Source: CAYTZO01 sp964442525 (lineage in GTDB: Bacteria > Patescibacteriota > Microgenomatia > UBA10105 > UBA927). Taken from it: DNA of 64,000 nt. Both the position numbers and the translations under genes were made by a program. This document shows positions 40,048 to 48,215 of this stretch, piece by piece. The stretch's first letter is position 1. The number at the start of each line of letters is the position of its first letter. The stretch spans positions 1-64,000 of the forward strand of contig CAYTZO010000003.1 in NCBI GenBank assembly GCA_964442525.1. The letters run 5' to 3'. The notes under the pieces were generated by a model, which made no database searches, had not been told where the DNA came from, and worked only from the letters and a program-made list of their open reading frames with translations.

Positions 40048-40771
40048 TATTGTTATCCCGGTACACAACGAGTCCGGTGAGCTAGAAACCAGTGTGCGGA
40101 CGCTCGTTCGTTACCTTTCGGAGAATTTAAAAGATTTTGTCTGGAGCGTGACTATTGCGGATAATGCCTCAACGGACAAAACGTACGACATTGCCCGGGC
40201 ATTGATGAGGAAGGATGCACGGATTCATGTAATTCATCTCAATCAAAAGGGCAGGGGAAGAGCCGTAAAATACGCATGGCAGCATTGTGCGGATGACGTT
40301 GTTGCATACATGGACGTGGACCTTTCTACCGATCTTAAGCATTTTTCCCCTTTGGTCCGGTCGCTTACCAGGGGTTACGATCTTGCTATCGGGACACGTA
40401 ACGCCAGAGGAAGCAGGGTATACGGGCGCAACAGACTGCGTACGATAACGTCGAAAGGGTACATCATGCTTATTAAAACATTTTTTTGGGTACACTTTAG
40501 CGATGCGCAGTGCGGGTTCAAGGCCGCGACGCGCCACGCGGTTCGTTCGCTTATTCCCCACATTCAAGACAATGAATGGTTTTTCGATTCAGAGTTGTTA
40601 CTTCTCGCGGAAAAGCTCGGTTATCATATTTATGAAGAGCCGGTTACGTGGGTAGATAATCCCGGCTCCACCGTACGGGTTCTCAAAACGGCGACCGGAG
40701 ATCTCAGGGGTCTGGGGAGGATGTTCGTCACAAGGCCATGGGTAAAGCTTCGCACATATGCCAGACGTTGA
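40019..40771 (+). CDS. Polyprenyl-phosphate sugar synthase-like GT2
   Basis: GT2 domain of 250 aa: LNIVIPVHNESGELETSVRT, IADNASTDKT, the metal site YMDVDLSTDLKHF, IGTRNARGSRVYGR and CGFKAATRHAVRSL. It resembles ALG5/DPM1-type lipid-phosphate glycosyltransferases. A start at 40025 (MGKKPTLN) is also possible. It lies between a PTPS-related gene and a flippase, and would supply lipid-linked sugar. Confidence 0.9.
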   Translation: MPMGKKPTLNIVIPVHNESGELETSVRTLVRYLSENLKDFVWSVTIADNASTDKTYDIARALMRKDARIHVIHLNQKGRGRAVKYAWQHCADDVVAYMDVDLSTDLKHFSPLVRSLTRGYDLAIGTRNARGSRVYGRNRLRTITSKGYIMLIKTFFWVHFSDAQCGFKAATRHAVRSLIPHIQDNEWFFDSELLLLAEKLGYHIYEEPVTWVDNPGSTVRVLKTATGDLRGLGRMFVTRPWVKLRTYARR

Positions 40772-42203
40772 TATAGATATCGCGCTCATCAAAAAGAAGT
40801 CACTTCACGGGGTTGTCGCGCTAACCTCACGCACCTTTCTCCTCCAGGTGGTTGCATTCGCCGCAACGTTTCTCCTGACAATTTTTCTTTCTCCCGCAAT
40901 TTTTGGCGTCTTTTATGTAGTGTCCGCGATTATCTCGTTTTTAGGATATTTTTCCGACGTTGGTCTTGCTGCAGCGCTTATCCAAAAGAAGGAAACACTG
41001 ATGAGAGAGGATCTTGTTACCACATTTACCATTCAACAAATGCTTGTGGCGCTCCTGACGGCGGCCGCCCTTCTTCTTTCAAATAAGATTGCACGCTTTT
41101 ACGCGCTGGATACTTCAGGTCTCTGGCTTTTCCGTGCCTTGGTAGTTTCTTTTTTCCTCTCATCACTCAAAACAATTCCCTCCGTACTTTTAGAGCGGGA
41201 CCTTGAGTTTCAAAAATTAGTCATCCCAAGTATTGTAGAGACAATTGCTTTTTATGGCATTGCAGTGTTTTTGGCCTGGCGGGGGTTCGGCATAGCAAGT
41301 TTTACGTGGGCGGTGTTAGTGCGCGGCATAGCAGGACTTGTTGTTATGTATGTGATTTCTCCCTGGCGGATAGGCTTTGGAATCAGGAGAGAATCTGCGC
41401 GCACACTGCTGCGCTTCGGCATTCCGTTTCAGCTTAATTCCTTTCTCGGACTGGTTAAAGATGATTTATTTACGGTTTTTTTGGGCAAAATACTTACATT
41501 TTCAGAAGTGGGCTACATTGGGTGGGCGAAAAAGTGGGCAGATGTTCCTCTCCGACTCTTCATGGATGCCGTGATCAGAGTAACCTTCCCGGCATATTCG
41601 CGTCTCCAACACGATGCAAAGGTTCTCGGCACGGCGATAGAAAAGACGCTTTTTGGTTTAGCGGCCACCATATTGCCGAGCACCGTCGGGCTCATATTTT
41701 TTATGGCTCCCCTTATTTCGCTCGTTCCCAAATACGCAAAGTGGGAACCGGCACTCTTTTCTTTCTATCTCTTCGCAGTTGCGGCAGTTCTCGCGGGCTT
41801 TTCAACTCCGCTTACCAACGCATTCAATGCAGTGGGGAGAATCAAAATAACCTTATGGCTTATGGTTATGTGGACAGCGCTTACGTGGATTTTAGGCGTA
41901 TGGTTTATATCGATATTTAGCTTTTCCGGATTCTCGATAGCTCTCGTTATTATCTCGCTGACGCTTGTCGTGGTGGTGTATATCGTAAAGACAATAGCGC
42001 CAATTCGGTTTTGGAAATCGATTCGTATACCCCTGGTTGCGGCAGGCGTTCAGGCGGGATGGTATGCGTTTTTTGTCCGGTCTGCGCCGTACGTTTTCTG
42101 GAGGTTGGCGCTTGTGGGATTATCTGGTGTTATACTGTATGCGGGCCTCCTGTGGATTTTTGACAGAGAAAAAATAATGAGTTTGATGCCCAAGAAGATA
42201 TGA
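40758..42203 (+). CDS. Wzx-like polysaccharide flippase (MOP superfamily)
   Basis: A 481-aa protein with about 12-14 helices. Its N-terminus (LHGVVALTSRTFLLQVVAFA, then IFGVFYVVSAIISFLGYFSD and GLAAALIQKKE) is typical of the oligosaccharide flippases of the polysaccharide-biosynthesis family. It would move undecaprenyl-linked glycan units across the membrane. No Wzy polymerase is recognised for certain in the window, though one of the GT-C-like proteins could act so. It overlaps neighbours on both sides (14 and 4 bases). Confidence 0.92.
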   Translation: MPDVDIDIALIKKKSLHGVVALTSRTFLLQVVAFAATFLLTIFLSPAIFGVFYVVSAIISFLGYFSDVGLAAALIQKKETLMREDLVTTFTIQQMLVALLTAAALLLSNKIARFYALDTSGLWLFRALVVSFFLSSLKTIPSVLLERDLEFQKLVIPSIVETIAFYGIAVFLAWRGFGIASFTWAVLVRGIAGLVVMYVISPWRIGFGIRRESARTLLRFGIPFQLNSFLGLVKDDLFTVFLGKILTFSEVGYIGWAKKWADVPLRLFMDAVIRVTFPAYSRLQHDAKVLGTAIEKTLFGLAATILPSTVGLIFFMAPLISLVPKYAKWEPALFSFYLFAVAAVLAGFSTPLTNAFNAVGRIKITLWLMVMWTALTWILGVWFISIFSFSGFSIALVIISLTLVVVVYIVKTIAPIRFWKSIRIPLVAAGVQAGWYAFFVRSAPYVFWRLALVGLSGVILYAGLLWIFDREKIMSLMPKKI

Positions 42204-43105
42204 AAAAAATTACCATTAGCGTAGTTGTAACCGCATATAACGAAGAAAAACATTTAGCACGGTGTTTGTCTTCGGTGCGTTGGGCAGATGAGATTGTTGT
42301 CGTTGACAGTTCCTCGACAGATAATACGGCCGCTATCGCCAAACGTTTTACCGCGAAGGTTTTTCAACAACCAAACTACCCGATGCTCAACAGAAACAAA
42401 AATTACGGATTTACGAAGGCCGCGGGCGATTGGATTCTTTGCCTGGATTCGGATGAAGTCATCCCCGAGGAATTAGCAAAAGAGATACGAAAAAACGTCT
42501 CAACGTCCCGCTTCAACGGGTACTGGATACCCCGGAAAAATATTATTTTTGGCAAGTGGATACAACATGGACTGTGGTGGCCGGACAGGCAGCTTCGGCT
42601 TTTTCGGCGCGGCAAGGGAACGTATCCGTGTAAGCATGTCCACGAATATATTGCCATCGACGGCCCAACGGAAATACTCGATATTCCCTATCTCCATTAT
42701 AACTATGAGAGCATCAGAGAGTACCTATGGAAAATGGAGAATATTTATACCGAGAACGAAGTAGAAAATCTTCTTGCCGTGGGAAGTCTGGTGCGCTGGT
42801 ATGATGCGATACGATTCCCGGTTTCGGATTTTGTCAAAATTTATTTCGCTCAGGAGGGATATAAGGATGGACTCCACGGATTAGTTTTAAGCCTATTGCA
42901 GGCGTTTTATTCATTTTTGGTCTTTGCAAAACTTTGGGAAAAACAGGAATTTTCTCAAATGGAAATTCCGCTCTCCCGGGGGGTCCGGGAAATGCGCGAT
43001 TCCGGGAAAATCGTTACCTACTGGATGTTGACGGAGCAGATGAAAGACGCGCCTCCGCTTAAGAAGCTTTGGTATAAACTTCTCCGTGCGTTCGTCACAA
43101 GATAA
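42200..43105 (+). CDS. GT2 glycosyltransferase, WaaE/KdtX-like (copy 1)
   Basis: The 301-aa protein has ISVVVTAYNEEKHLARCLSS, VRWADEIVVVDSSSTD, NYGFTKAAGDWILCLDSDEV and then RKNIIFGKWIQHGLWWPDRQ. This is the pattern of LPS-core beta-glucosyltransferases of the WaaE type, which act in the cytoplasm on lipid-linked acceptors. The C-terminal part (about 195-290) has an amphipathic region. The start overlaps the flippase stop by 4 bases. Confidence 0.9.
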   Translation: MKKITISVVVTAYNEEKHLARCLSSVRWADEIVVVDSSSTDNTAAIAKRFTAKVFQQPNYPMLNRNKNYGFTKAAGDWILCLDSDEVIPEELAKEIRKNVSTSRFNGYWIPRKNIIFGKWIQHGLWWPDRQLRLFRRGKGTYPCKHVHEYIAIDGPTEILDIPYLHYNYESIREYLWKMENIYTENEVENLLAVGSLVRWYDAIRFPVSDFVKIYFAQEGYKDGLHGLVLSLLQAFYSFLVFAKLWEKQEFSQMEIPLSRGVREMRDSGKIVTYWMLTEQMKDAPPLKKLWYKLLRAFVTR

Positions 43106-43114
43106 TTACTATTC

Positions 43115-44029
43115 ATGAAGAAGATAGCAATAGTCATCGTTAACTGGAATGGCAAGAACGACACCTTGGCCGTGCTTGATTCTCTTAAAAAGATGAACGC
43201 GCGGGGGAATGATATAGATGTCATTGTTGTTGATAACGGGTCAACCAATGATTCTGTCTCCGTGATACAAAGAGCTCATCCGTGGGTGCGGATTATAGAA
43301 ACGGGCAAAAATCTTGGTTTTACCGGAGGAAACAACGTGGGCATTCGCGCGGCCCTGGAGAAAAGGACCCAGTTTATATGGCTTCTCAATAACGACACCA
43401 TCGTAGAGAAGAATGCGCTTTGTCTCGTTGATGCGTTTGAGGATAGAGGGGTAGGCATTGTGGGATCAAAAATTTACTTTGCGCCCGGCCATGAATTTCA
43501 TAAGGACCGATACAAGGCAAGGGATCAGGGACGCGTCATTTGGTACGCCGGAGGGCTGGTCGATTGGGAGAACATGTATGCAAGTCACAGAGGTGTTGAC
43601 GAGGTAGATAAAGGCCAGTATGACAAGGAGAGCGAGACGGCATTTATAACAGGTTGTTCCATGATGATACGAAGAGAGGTTTTTGAAAAGGTTGGTTTCC
43701 TCGACGATGCCTATTACCTTTACTTTGAGGATCTCGATTTTTGTCTTCGTGCGAAACGGGCAGGATATGGCCTTCATTACTATCCAAAATCAGTTATTTG
43801 GCACGTCAATGCGGGTTCCTCCGGCGGGGCTGGAAATCCTTTGCATGAATACTATCTGACGCGCAACAGGCTCCTAGTCGGCATGCGCTACGCACCGATG
43901 CGGACAAAAGCCGCGCTTCTGCGTGAGGCAGTCGGATTGGTTCTGTGGGGTTCGACAGTCAGGCGCAAGGCAGTGTTTGATGCTTTTTTCGGGAAATTTG
44001 GCAAGCAATATGAACCGCGCAAATTCTAA
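43115..44029 (+). CDS. GT2 glycosyltransferase, rhamnosyltransferase-like
   Basis: 304 aa: IAIVIVNWNGKNDTLAVLDS, VVDNGSTNDSV, GKNLGFTGGNNVGIRAAL, LLNNDTIV with the metal site, and YYLYFEDLDFCLRAKRAGY. The wording is that of WbbL/RfbF-type rhamnosyltransferases, which would fit the rml genes upstream, but the sugar cannot be read from sequence. It overlaps the next gene by 20 bases. Confidence 0.9.
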   Translation: MKKIAIVIVNWNGKNDTLAVLDSLKKMNARGNDIDVIVVDNGSTNDSVSVIQRAHPWVRIIETGKNLGFTGGNNVGIRAALEKRTQFIWLLNNDTIVEKNALCLVDAFEDRGVGIVGSKIYFAPGHEFHKDRYKARDQGRVIWYAGGLVDWENMYASHRGVDEVDKGQYDKESETAFITGCSMMIRREVFEKVGFLDDAYYLYFEDLDFCLRAKRAGYGLHYYPKSVIWHVNAGSSGGAGNPLHEYYLTRNRLLVGMRYAPMRTKAALLREAVGLVLWGSTVRRKAVFDAFFGKFGKQYEPRKF

Positions 44030-44786
44030 AATTTCAACAATCATTCTTACTAAAAACGATGCGACGAGGATCGCATCATGTATGCAGAGCGTATCGTGGA
44101 CGGATGAAATTATCATCGTTGACAACGGCTCCACCGACGACACAAAAAAAATTGCACGGAAAATGGGAGCTTTTGTGGTTGAAGATAAAGTGAGAACAGA
44201 TTTTGCCCACCTGAGAAATACGGGGAGAGAAAGTGCAAAAGGAAATTTTCTGCTCTATGTCGATAGCGACGAGCTCGTATCGCCTGAGCTTGCCTCAGAA
44301 ATACAGGCAACTGTTCGTAATTACAAACCTGGCACTTCTCCTGCTGCGTATTTTCTCCGTCGCAAAAATTTTTATCTCGGACATCCATGGCCGTATCAAG
44401 ATAAAATGGAGCGTTTCTTTTGGTCAAAAGGGCTCAATGGATGGGCAGGACAAATCCATGAATCTCCAAAAATATACGGATCAGTTGGAGAATTTATCCA
44501 TCCCCTTGTTCATACGACTCATAGGACGCTGGAAGAGATGGTGGTAAAGACAAATCAGTGGTCTGAAATCGAAGCGGTGCTGCGGTTTCAGGCGGGTCAT
44601 CCGACTATTGTTTGGTGGAGATTTATCCGAGTAATGATCGCTTCATTTAACGAATCTTTTTTTCACCAGAGAGGATTTCAGGCTGGGGCGGTCGGTTGGA
44701 TTGAAAGCATGTTCCAGGCATTTAGCACATTTATTACCTACGCGAAATTATGGGAAATACAGAACAAAATATCAAGCGTTTCTTGA
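44010..44786 (+). CDS. GT2 glycosyltransferase, WaaE/KdtX-like (copy 2)
   Basis: 258 aa from the ATG at 44010 (MNRANSKISTIILTKNDATR). VSWTDEIIIVDNGSTDDT, LRNTGRESAKGNFLLYVDSD and FYLGHPWPYQDKMERFFW match the WaaE-like enzyme two genes before. An in-frame start at 43923 would lie deep in the previous gene and is unlikely. Its 3' end overlaps the following membrane protein gene by 37 bases. Confidence 0.9.
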   Translation: MNRANSKISTIILTKNDATRIASCMQSVSWTDEIIIVDNGSTDDTKKIARKMGAFVVEDKVRTDFAHLRNTGRESAKGNFLLYVDSDELVSPELASEIQATVRNYKPGTSPAAYFLRRKNFYLGHPWPYQDKMERFFWSKGLNGWAGQIHESPKIYGSVGEFIHPLVHTTHRTLEEMVVKTNQWSEIEAVLRFQAGHPTIVWWRFIRVMIASFNESFFHQRGFQAGAVGWIESMFQAFSTFITYAKLWEIQNKISSVS

Positions 44787-47086
44787 CGAACTGGTGGCCA
44801 ATCGGAATTATTTTTACCATTTGGCTCCTGTTTGCCCAGCCGTATATCCTCAAGGGGTTTGTGCCATTCCCTTCAAAATATCTCGTGACGTTTTTTCCTC
44901 CTTGGAGTGCGGCCTACGGTATGCCCGTGAAAAATAACGCGATGCCGGACGTTATCACACAAATTTATCCTTGGAAAAAATTAACTATAGACACTTGGAA
45001 ACTCGGTGAAGTTCCCCTGTGGAATCCATATAGTTTTAGCGGTACGCCGCTTCTTGCAAATTATCAGTCTGCGGTTTTTTCACCCATGAACCTTCTGTTT
45101 TTTTTCATGAACCAAATAGATGCATGGAGCTGGCTTGTCCTTCTGCAGCCGCTTCTTGCGGGATTATTTCTCTATATGTATCTGCGGACGCTTGGCCGAT
45201 CGCAGTCGGGAAGCACGATAGGAAGTCTTGCCTTTATGTTTTCCGGATTTATCGTCGTATGGATGGCGTATGGTACGCTTGGATACGCCGTCCTGTGGTT
45301 ACCGCTTACTCTTCTGGCAATCCACAAGTATTTTAAGACAAAAGTGTGGTGGTATGGACTACTCATTTCAGCGTCTTTGGCTCTTTCGTTTTTGTCGGGT
45401 CATTTCCAAATCAGTCTTTATGTTAGCCTCTTTTCTTTTGCCTATATTTTTTATCAGGGGCGGATAAGTGGAAAGTGGAGGCCGACCGTCCGTGCCTTTT
45501 TGTTTTTCCTGGCGGGAATTGCATTAAGTAGTCCTCAGATTTTTCCGTCGCTTGCAGCGTACGAACGGGCAGTGAGGAGTGTGAGCTTTACCAAGGGAGA
45601 GATTATTCCGTGGAATTACCTCATTACATTTTTTGCACCCGATTTTTATGGCAATCCGGTTACGCGGAATGATTGGTTTGGCCATTATGCCGAATGGGCG
45701 GGTTTTATAGGAGTTGCCCCCCTCCTGCTTGCCCTGTTGACGCTTACCCGCAAGAAGACAAAGGAAGAGATGTTCTTCTTTATTGTTGGCGCTGCTGCCC
45801 TGTTATTTGCCCTTCCGACGCCCCTTACGGATGCGTTATTCGTCCTGCGCATTCCGGTTCTTTCTACAAGTGCCGCATCGCGGATTATCGTTGTTGCCAG
45901 CTTTTCGCTCGCCGTGCTTTCGGCATATGGGTTTGACGGCTTGGGTTCATTTTGGAAAACAAAGGATTATGACAGAGTAAAAAAACTTTCTATTGTTGTC
46001 ATTATTTTTTTAGTTTTTCTTTGGGGAGCGCTTGAGTTAGGAAAGCCTTTATCCGCCGAAAAACTCATCGTTGCGAGGAGAAACAGTATATTTCCGACGC
46101 TTATGGTGTTGGCAGCAGTGTCTTCTCTTTGGATTGGTTTTCGCGGCGGGCTTACAAAAAAAGTCGGCACCGCACTCCTTATCGGGATTACGGCCATAGA
46201 CATGCTGCGGTTTGCAGCAAAGTGGATGCCGTTTGACCCCAGAGAGTACATGTATCCGGACATGCCGGTAGTGGCTTTTTTGCAGCAGAGCGTCGGTATA
46301 TCCAGAGTCTTTGGAAATTTCGGTAATGAACTTGCCACGACATTTCGTATTCCTTCAGTAGAAGGATACGATGCGCTTTACCCGCGCAGATACGGAGAAT
46401 TTGTTTCTGCTCTTGCGGATGGGAAGATCCGTGATATTGCCCGTTCCGTTGTGGTTATTGATAAGGCGGGAAAATATACGGAAGATGCGCTGAGGTTACT
46501 TGGCGTGCGCTATCTTGTCCACAGGACTAGTGACGGAAGGAACATCTGGGCATATCCCTTTTGGAAATATCCGGATTACCAATCAGTATATAAAGATGCT
46601 TATTTTGAAATATTTGAGAATACGAAGGCATACCCCAGGGCATTTCTGGCATCGTCATATGTGTTAGGGCAAAACAGTCAGGATATCCTTTCTAAACTTT
46701 TTGATTCAACGATAGACAGGCGGCAGACGGTGGTATTGGAAGATAGACCTTCAATTGAACCGCAAGCGGGAGATGGGGATGTTGCGATTGAACTCTATAA
46801 ACCCACATACGTTCGGTTACGCACCTCGTCGTTGGTGCCGAAACTACTTTTCCTTTCCGATGCATATGATGAAGGATGGAAAACGACAATTGACGGACGG
46901 CCCGCTGGGCTTCTGCGCGCAGATTACGTTTTTCGCTCGGTAGCACTTCCTGCAGGAAATCATACCGTGGAATTTCGTTACCAGCCGCAGACGTTTACGT
47001 TGGGGCTGGTTGTTGCCGGCGTAACAGTAGTGTTGCTGCTGGTCGGGAGTATAAAAATCGGGCGGGCTTACGCTCGCTCTTTTTGA
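44750..47086 (+). CDS. YfhO-family membrane protein (copy 1)
   Basis: A 778-aa protein with about a dozen helices. The YfhO signature is in the first outer loop: DVITQIYPWKKLTI, then VPLWNPYSFSGTPLLANYQ (about residues 88-106). The C-terminus has a beta-rich outer domain with DAYDEGWKTTIDGRPAG and VALPAGNHTVEFRYQP, then a final helix. YfhO of Bacillus is needed for glycosylation of lipoteichoic acid, and the family is GT-C-like, so a lipid-sugar transferase is likely. Confidence 0.88.
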   Translation: MGNTEQNIKRFLTNWWPIGIIFTIWLLFAQPYILKGFVPFPSKYLVTFFPPWSAAYGMPVKNNAMPDVITQIYPWKKLTIDTWKLGEVPLWNPYSFSGTPLLANYQSAVFSPMNLLFFFMNQIDAWSWLVLLQPLLAGLFLYMYLRTLGRSQSGSTIGSLAFMFSGFIVVWMAYGTLGYAVLWLPLTLLAIHKYFKTKVWWYGLLISASLALSFLSGHFQISLYVSLFSFAYIFYQGRISGKWRPTVRAFLFFLAGIALSSPQIFPSLAAYERAVRSVSFTKGEIIPWNYLITFFAPDFYGNPVTRNDWFGHYAEWAGFIGVAPLLLALLTLTRKKTKEEMFFFIVGAAALLFALPTPLTDALFVLRIPVLSTSAASRIIVVASFSLAVLSAYGFDGLGSFWKTKDYDRVKKLSIVVIIFLVFLWGALELGKPLSAEKLIVARRNSIFPTLMVLAAVSSLWIGFRGGLTKKVGTALLIGITAIDMLRFAAKWMPFDPREYMYPDMPVVAFLQQSVGISRVFGNFGNELATTFRIPSVEGYDALYPRRYGEFVSALADGKIRDIARSVVVIDKAGKYTEDALRLLGVRYLVHRTSDGRNIWAYPFWKYPDYQSVYKDAYFEIFENTKAYPRAFLASSYVLGQNSQDILSKLFDSTIDRRQTVVLEDRPSIEPQAGDGDVAIELYKPTYVRLRTSSLVPKLLFLSDAYDEGWKTTIDGRPAGLLRADYVFRSVALPAGNHTVEFRYQPQTFTLGLVVAGVTVVLLLVGSIKIGRAYARSF

Positions 47087-47123
47087 AACGCCTTGTTCGC
47101 GCTTCGCGCGGATTGGATGCGAT

Positions 47124-47143
47124 CCACGGCCGGTCGTGGTTTT
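47124..47143 (+). terminator. Possible terminator before the GT4 gene
   Basis: CCACG (47124-47128) and CGTGG (47135-47139) form a stem around GCCGGT, followed by four Ts. It lies in the 82-base space between a YfhO gene and the GT4 gene and is short, so the call is weak. Confidence 0.35.
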
Positions 47144-47154
47144 CGCTCTCTTGT

Positions 47155-47160
47155 TATAAA
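47155..47160 (+). promoter_or_regulatory. -10 box of the GT4 gene
   Basis: TATAAA begins 14 bases before the ATG at 47169, with no Shine-Dalgarno sequence and no clear -35. It fits the leaderless pattern of this window. Confidence 0.4.
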
Positions 47161-47168
47161 ATATTATT

Positions 47169-48215
47169 ATGCTTATCGGATTTTATAATCCATATTTCGA
47201 TGGTTTCGGCGGAGGGGAGCGCTATAGCTTAACCCTTGCATCGCACTGGTCAAGGCACAATAGGGTAGAATTATTTTGGGATGATGATTCTATTTTATCT
47301 GAATACAAAAAGCGTTTTGACATTGATCTTTCGAGGATAAAAATTACTCAGAATATCTTTCGAGGAAAAAATTTACTCAGAAAGCTTTATCTATCAAGGG
47401 CGTATGATCTAATATTTTTTCTAAGCGATGGGAGCATACCAACGAGCTTTGCAAGGCGCAATATTTTGCATTTCCAGGTACCATTTCCCAAACTAGAGAC
47501 GAATCCGCTCAAGTTGGGGAGATTCCAGGCAATTGTCTGCAACTCGGAGTTTACGAGAGAGAATCTTGACCCCAGATTTATCCGGAAATCGCGGGTTATT
47601 TATCCCCCGGTAGATCGCATCGCGTCCATTCCGAAGGAAAAAAAAGAAAACCTGATTTTATCGGTGGGGAGGTTTACTGCTTTCCATCAGGCGAAAAAGC
47701 AGCATGAAATGATAGAAACGTTTATGAAGCTCGAGCGGTCAATTCCCGGGTGGCAATTGGTGCTAGCGGGGGGCCGCATGCCCAGCGATGAAAAATATTT
47801 TGCTTTTCTTAAGGAGCAGTCGCGAGGTCACAGAGTAAAACTACTTCCCAACATTACTTATAGAGAATTAGCCGTGCTTTATAATAAGGCAGCAATTTAC
47901 TGGCACGCGACCGGATACGGAGAGACAGATCCAAAACTCATGGAGCATTTCGGCATTTCAACGGTAGAAGCCATGTCTGCAGGCTGCATCCCCGTGGTCT
48001 ATGCCGGAGGAGGACAGCGGGAAATAATCGATCACAAGAAAAATGGATACCTGTGGAGTACCATTGATGAGCTTTTAGACTATACGTTTCTTCTTGCCAC
48101 GGACGAAAATGCATTAAGCCGGCTCAAGCCCCCGGCGCAGAGGCGGGCGAGTGAGTTTACCGAGGAAAGATTTTTTGATTCCTTTGATCATCTTTTAGGA
48201 CAAATAACGAGATGA
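47169..48215 (+). CDS. GT4 (group 1) glycosyltransferase
   Basis: The 348-aa GT-B protein opens with FYNPYFDGFGGGERYSLTLA. The donor-binding C-terminal domain has LILSVGRFTAFHQAKKQHEM, LPNITYRELAVLYNKAAIYW and EHFGISTVEAMSAGCIPVVY with the EX7E-like pair (E, E), then GGGQREIIDH. It resembles ALG11-like mannosyltransferases that extend lipid-linked oligosaccharides at the cytoplasmic side. It overlaps the next gene by 4 bases. Confidence 0.92.
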   Translation: MLIGFYNPYFDGFGGGERYSLTLASHWSRHNRVELFWDDDSILSEYKKRFDIDLSRIKITQNIFRGKNLLRKLYLSRAYDLIFFLSDGSIPTSFARRNILHFQVPFPKLETNPLKLGRFQAIVCNSEFTRENLDPRFIRKSRVIYPPVDRIASIPKEKKENLILSVGRFTAFHQAKKQHEMIETFMKLERSIPGWQLVLAGGRMPSDEKYFAFLKEQSRGHRVKLLPNITYRELAVLYNKAAIYWHATGYGETDPKLMEHFGISTVEAMSAGCIPVVYAGGGQREIIDHKKNGYLWSTIDELLDYTFLLATDENALSRLKPPAQRRASEFTEERFFDSFDHLLGQITR